DNA from: an uncultured Kouleothrix sp.
GTDB lineage: Bacteria; Chloroflexota; Chloroflexia; Chloroflexales; Roseiflexaceae
Length of the DNA stretch: 5,768 nucleotides
Assembly: GCA_937858455.1 (NCBI GenBank)
Contig: CALLYN010000360.1
Location: 1 to 5,768 of the forward strand
Direction: 5' to 3'
Shown here: piece by piece, positions 5,104 through 5,768 of the stretch
Layout of the letters: each line of letters opens with the position of its first letter
Numbering within the stretch: the stretch's first letter is position 1
Notes under the pieces: generated by a model
Databases searched by the model: none
Seen by the model: the letters and a program-made list of their open reading frames with translations, nothing else
Told to the model about the DNA's origin: nothing
Translations under genes and position numbers: made by a program

Positions 5104-5768
5104 ATGTCAGAGGTGATCACCAGCATCGGCGAGATCCTGATCGACTTCTTGCCAATTGTTGAGAATGGCGCGACGGTAGGCTTTCGGATGCACGTGGGCG
5201 GGTCGCCATACAATGTGGCGATGGGAGTGGCGCGGCTGGGCCAGCCGGTGGCCTTTGCCGGCAAGATCGCCACCGATTTCTTTGGCCGTTTTATGCGCGA
5301 CCACGTCGAGCGCGAGGGCATTGATACGCGCTTCCTGGTGAACGCCGACGCGCTCACTACGCTGGCGTTCGTGGCCTACGAGCACGGCGAGCCGGCCTAC
5401 TCGTTCTATGGCGAGGGCGCGGCCGACACGCTGGTGAAGCCCGAAGATCTGCCCGAGGCGCTGTTCGACGACACGCGCATCCTGCACTTCGGCTCGATCA
5501 GCTTGCTGCGCGGCAGCACGCCAGCGGCGGTGGAGTACGCGGCCAGGCGCCTGAAGGGCCAGGCGCTGCTCTCGTTCGACCCGAACCTGCGGCCGGGGCT
5601 GGTGCGCGACGAGGCGGCCTACCGCGCGCTGCTCGAGCGGCTGTTCCGCCAGGCCGACCTGGTGAAGATCAGCTCGGCCGACCTGGCCTGGCTGATGCCG
5701 GGTGTGCCGCTGCCCGAGGCTGCCGCTGCGCTGCGCGCCTACGGCCCGGCGCTGGTGGTGGTGACGCG
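5104..5768 (+). CDS. PfkB-family carbohydrate kinase, fructokinase-like (C-terminus beyond the window)
   Basis: The 221 codons present are the N-terminal two thirds of a ribokinase/PfkB-fold sugar kinase, a cytoplasmic enzyme that transfers phosphate from ATP to a sugar hydroxyl. Visible family features are GEILIDFLP (9-17, substrate-binding Asp14), GGSPYNVAMGVARLG (32-46, first PfkB signature with its di-glycine and Asn37), GKIATDFFGRFM (53-64), TTLAFVAYE, FYGEGAADTLV, HFGSISLL (128-135) and SFDPNLRPGL (157-166). The last few are typical of the bacterial fructokinase subgroup, so fructose is the likeliest substrate; related kinases for KDG, ribose or nucleosides cannot be excluded. The catalytic DTxGAGD signature lies past the window edge. 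GGGGAGG ends 4 nt before the ATG at 5104 and an extended -10 lies upstream. Divergent from the PAP2 gene, with no visible functional link to it. Confidence 0.9.
   Translation, partial: MSEVITSIGEILIDFLPIVENGATVGFRMHVGGSPYNVAMGVARLGQPVAFAGKIATDFFGRFMRDHVEREGIDTRFLVNADALTTLAFVAYEHGEPAYSFYGEGAADTLVKPEDLPEALFDDTRILHFGSISLLRGSTPAAVEYAARRLKGQALLSFDPNLRPGLVRDEAAYRALLERLFRQADLVKISSADLAWLMPGVPLPEAAAALRAYGPALVVVT

Overview
The window is high-GC bacterial chromosome with long open frames and GC-rich third codon positions. A zinc-ribbon Ser/Thr kinase, a single bacterial dynamin, a SAM hydrolase and a PAP2 phosphatase together fit a filamentous Chloroflexota (class Chloroflexia, Roseiflexus/Kouleothrix-like). 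That placement is inferred from gene style, not from a marker gene. No rRNA, tRNA, CRISPR array or transposase gene is visible.

Layout: (1) 1-953, minus strand: the N-terminal 317 codons of a Hanks-type Ser/Thr kinase with a four-cysteine zinc ribbon, running off the left edge. (2) 954-1375: a 422 bp divergent intergenic region. (3) 1376-3148, plus: a complete 590-residue dynamin-like GTPase with a hydrophobic hairpin near its C-terminus. (4) 3149-3202: a short gap holding a perfect 12-bp hairpin. (5) 3203-4024, plus: a complete SAM hydrolase (DUF62 / SAM hydroxide adenosyltransferase), probably co-transcribed with the dynamin gene. (6) 4021-4764, minus: a complete PAP2-family membrane phosphatase, convergent with the SAM hydrolase; the two stop codons overlap in one CTAG. 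(7) 4765-5103: a divergent intergenic region containing a 120 bp element with near-perfect terminal inverted repeats and internal hairpins. (8) 5104-5768, plus: the N-terminal 221 codons of a PfkB-family, fructokinase-like sugar kinase, running off the right edge.

The genes do not form one recognisable pathway. The dynamin and PAP2 proteins both act at the membrane (remodelling, and lipid or undecaprenyl pyrophosphate dephosphorylation). The kinase is a signalling protein, and the SAM hydrolase and sugar kinase are metabolic. I see no convincing new multi-gene system. The most unusual feature is the small structured, MITE-like element at about 4872-5007. Next are the hairpin with a duplicated arm between the dynamin and SAM hydrolase genes, and the atypical motifs of the zinc-ribbon kinase.
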